Below, in pieces: positions 5,046 through 5,203 of a stretch of DNA of 5,203 nt. A model generated the notes under the pieces. The model was not told where the DNA came from. It searched no databases and worked only from the letters and a program-made list of their open reading frames with translations. The position numbers were made by a program, and so were the translations under genes. Position 1 is the stretch's first letter, and every line of letters starts with the position of its first letter. The stretch is from Oscillospiraceae bacterium. Its GTDB lineage: Bacteria; Bacillota; Clostridia; Oscillospirales; Acutalibacteraceae. Where the stretch lies: NCBI GenBank assembly GCA_902795765.1, contig CADBMQ010000175.1, positions 1-5,203 of the forward strand, in the 5' to 3' direction.

Positions 5046-5078
5046 ATGCGGTCAGTAATCTGACCGCATTTTTCTTTT
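5046..5078 (+). terminator. Rho-independent terminator between rpmA and obg
   Basis: ATGCGGTCAG (5046-5055) and CTGACCGCAT (5060-5069) make a perfect 10-bp GC-rich stem with a TAAT loop. TTTTTCTTTT follows (5069-5078). It ends the rplU-prp-rpmA transcript, at least in part. No promoter is seen between it and obg, so read-through may supply obg. Confidence 0.92.
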
Positions 5079-5080
5079 GA

Positions 5081-5096
5081 AAGGAAGATAGATTTG
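5081..5096 (+). promoter_or_regulatory. Ribosome binding site and TTG start of obg
   Basis: AAGGAAG (5081-5087) is followed after 6 bases by TTG at 5094. This codon places [13 protein letters not shown] exactly at the conserved N terminus of Obg. No in-frame ATG or GTG nearby fits better. Confidence 0.85.
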
Positions 5097-5203
5097 TTTA
5101 TAGATACCGCAAAAATCTACGTTAAAGCGGGCAACGGCGGTAATGGAGCAGTAACGTTCCACCGTGAAAAATACGTTGCAAACGGCGGTCCTGACGGTGG
5201 CGA
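5094..5203 (+). CDS. obg: GTPase Obg/CgtA, N-terminal part
   Basis: The first 36 codons of a gene cut by the window end. [22 protein letters not shown] (1-22) followed by [13 protein letters not shown] (24-36) is the glycine-rich start of the Obg fold, a domain unique to this GTPase family. The G domain with the nucleotide motifs lies beyond the window; full proteins are usually 420-440 residues. Obg binds the 50S subunit late in assembly and links it to (p)ppGpp and stress signalling. It commonly follows rpmA in bacteria, as here. It starts with TTG, probably lowering translation compared with the ribosomal genes, and it sits just after a strong terminator, so its expression should be well below theirs. 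Confidence 0.96.
   Translation, partial: MFIDTAKIYVKAGNGGNGAVTFHREKYVANGGPDGG

Noticed and set aside
1..5203. CRISPR arrays, insertion sequences, attachment sites
   Set aside because: No spaced direct repeats, transposase-like genes or terminal inverted repeats were seen, and the tRNA is not followed by a repeated 3' end.

Overview
The window looks like chromosomal DNA of a low-GC Gram-positive bacterium of the class Clostridia (Oscillospiraceae/Lachnospiraceae-like). The clues are several DegV paralogues, strong AGGAGG-type ribosome binding sites, vegetative promoters matching TTGACA-17-TATAAT, and an rplU-prp-rpmA-obg cluster in which L27 carries the cleavable N-terminal extension typical of Firmicutes. 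This placement is inferred from gene content; no phylogeny was run.

Left part (1-3136): the C-terminal end of a HAD-family phosphatase is followed after 13 bases by two tandem degV genes (285-1148 and 1161-1991), also packed 12 bases apart. All three are probably one transcript. A weak hairpin (2038-2068) and a strong Rho-independent terminator (2095-2130) end it. A third, divergent degV (2274-3110) has its own promoter, TTGCCA-17-TATAAT. A 7+7 inverted repeat lies over the -35 box and most of the spacer of that promoter and looks like an operator. The first two DegV proteins keep the usual fatty-acid-binding motifs. The third has replaced the C-terminal GPxxGxHxGxG signature, losing its histidine.

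Middle part (3190-3953, minus strand): a complete tRNA-Pro(CGG) with encoded CCA, a consensus promoter and a terminator. Next to it is a separate gene for a 143-residue protein with four predicted membrane segments, with its own consensus promoter, a palindromic 5' UTR, a strong ribosome binding site and a terminator. Its function is not recognised.

Right part (3993-5203, plus strand): a consensus promoter, a folded leader matching the ribosomal protein L21 leader, rplU (L21), prp (the cysteine protease that trims L27), rpmA (L27 with the propeptide), a strong terminator, and then the start of obg from a TTG codon. This is a conserved large-subunit ribosome assembly operon: L21 and L27 are 50S proteins, Prp matures L27, and Obg is a GTPase acting on the 50S particle.

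Most of the window is conserved housekeeping sequence. The less ordinary parts are the run of three degV genes with a divergent third copy, the operator-like repeat in its promoter, and the uncharacterised membrane protein with its palindromic leader. I see no mobile element, CRISPR array or clearly new defence or biosynthetic system.
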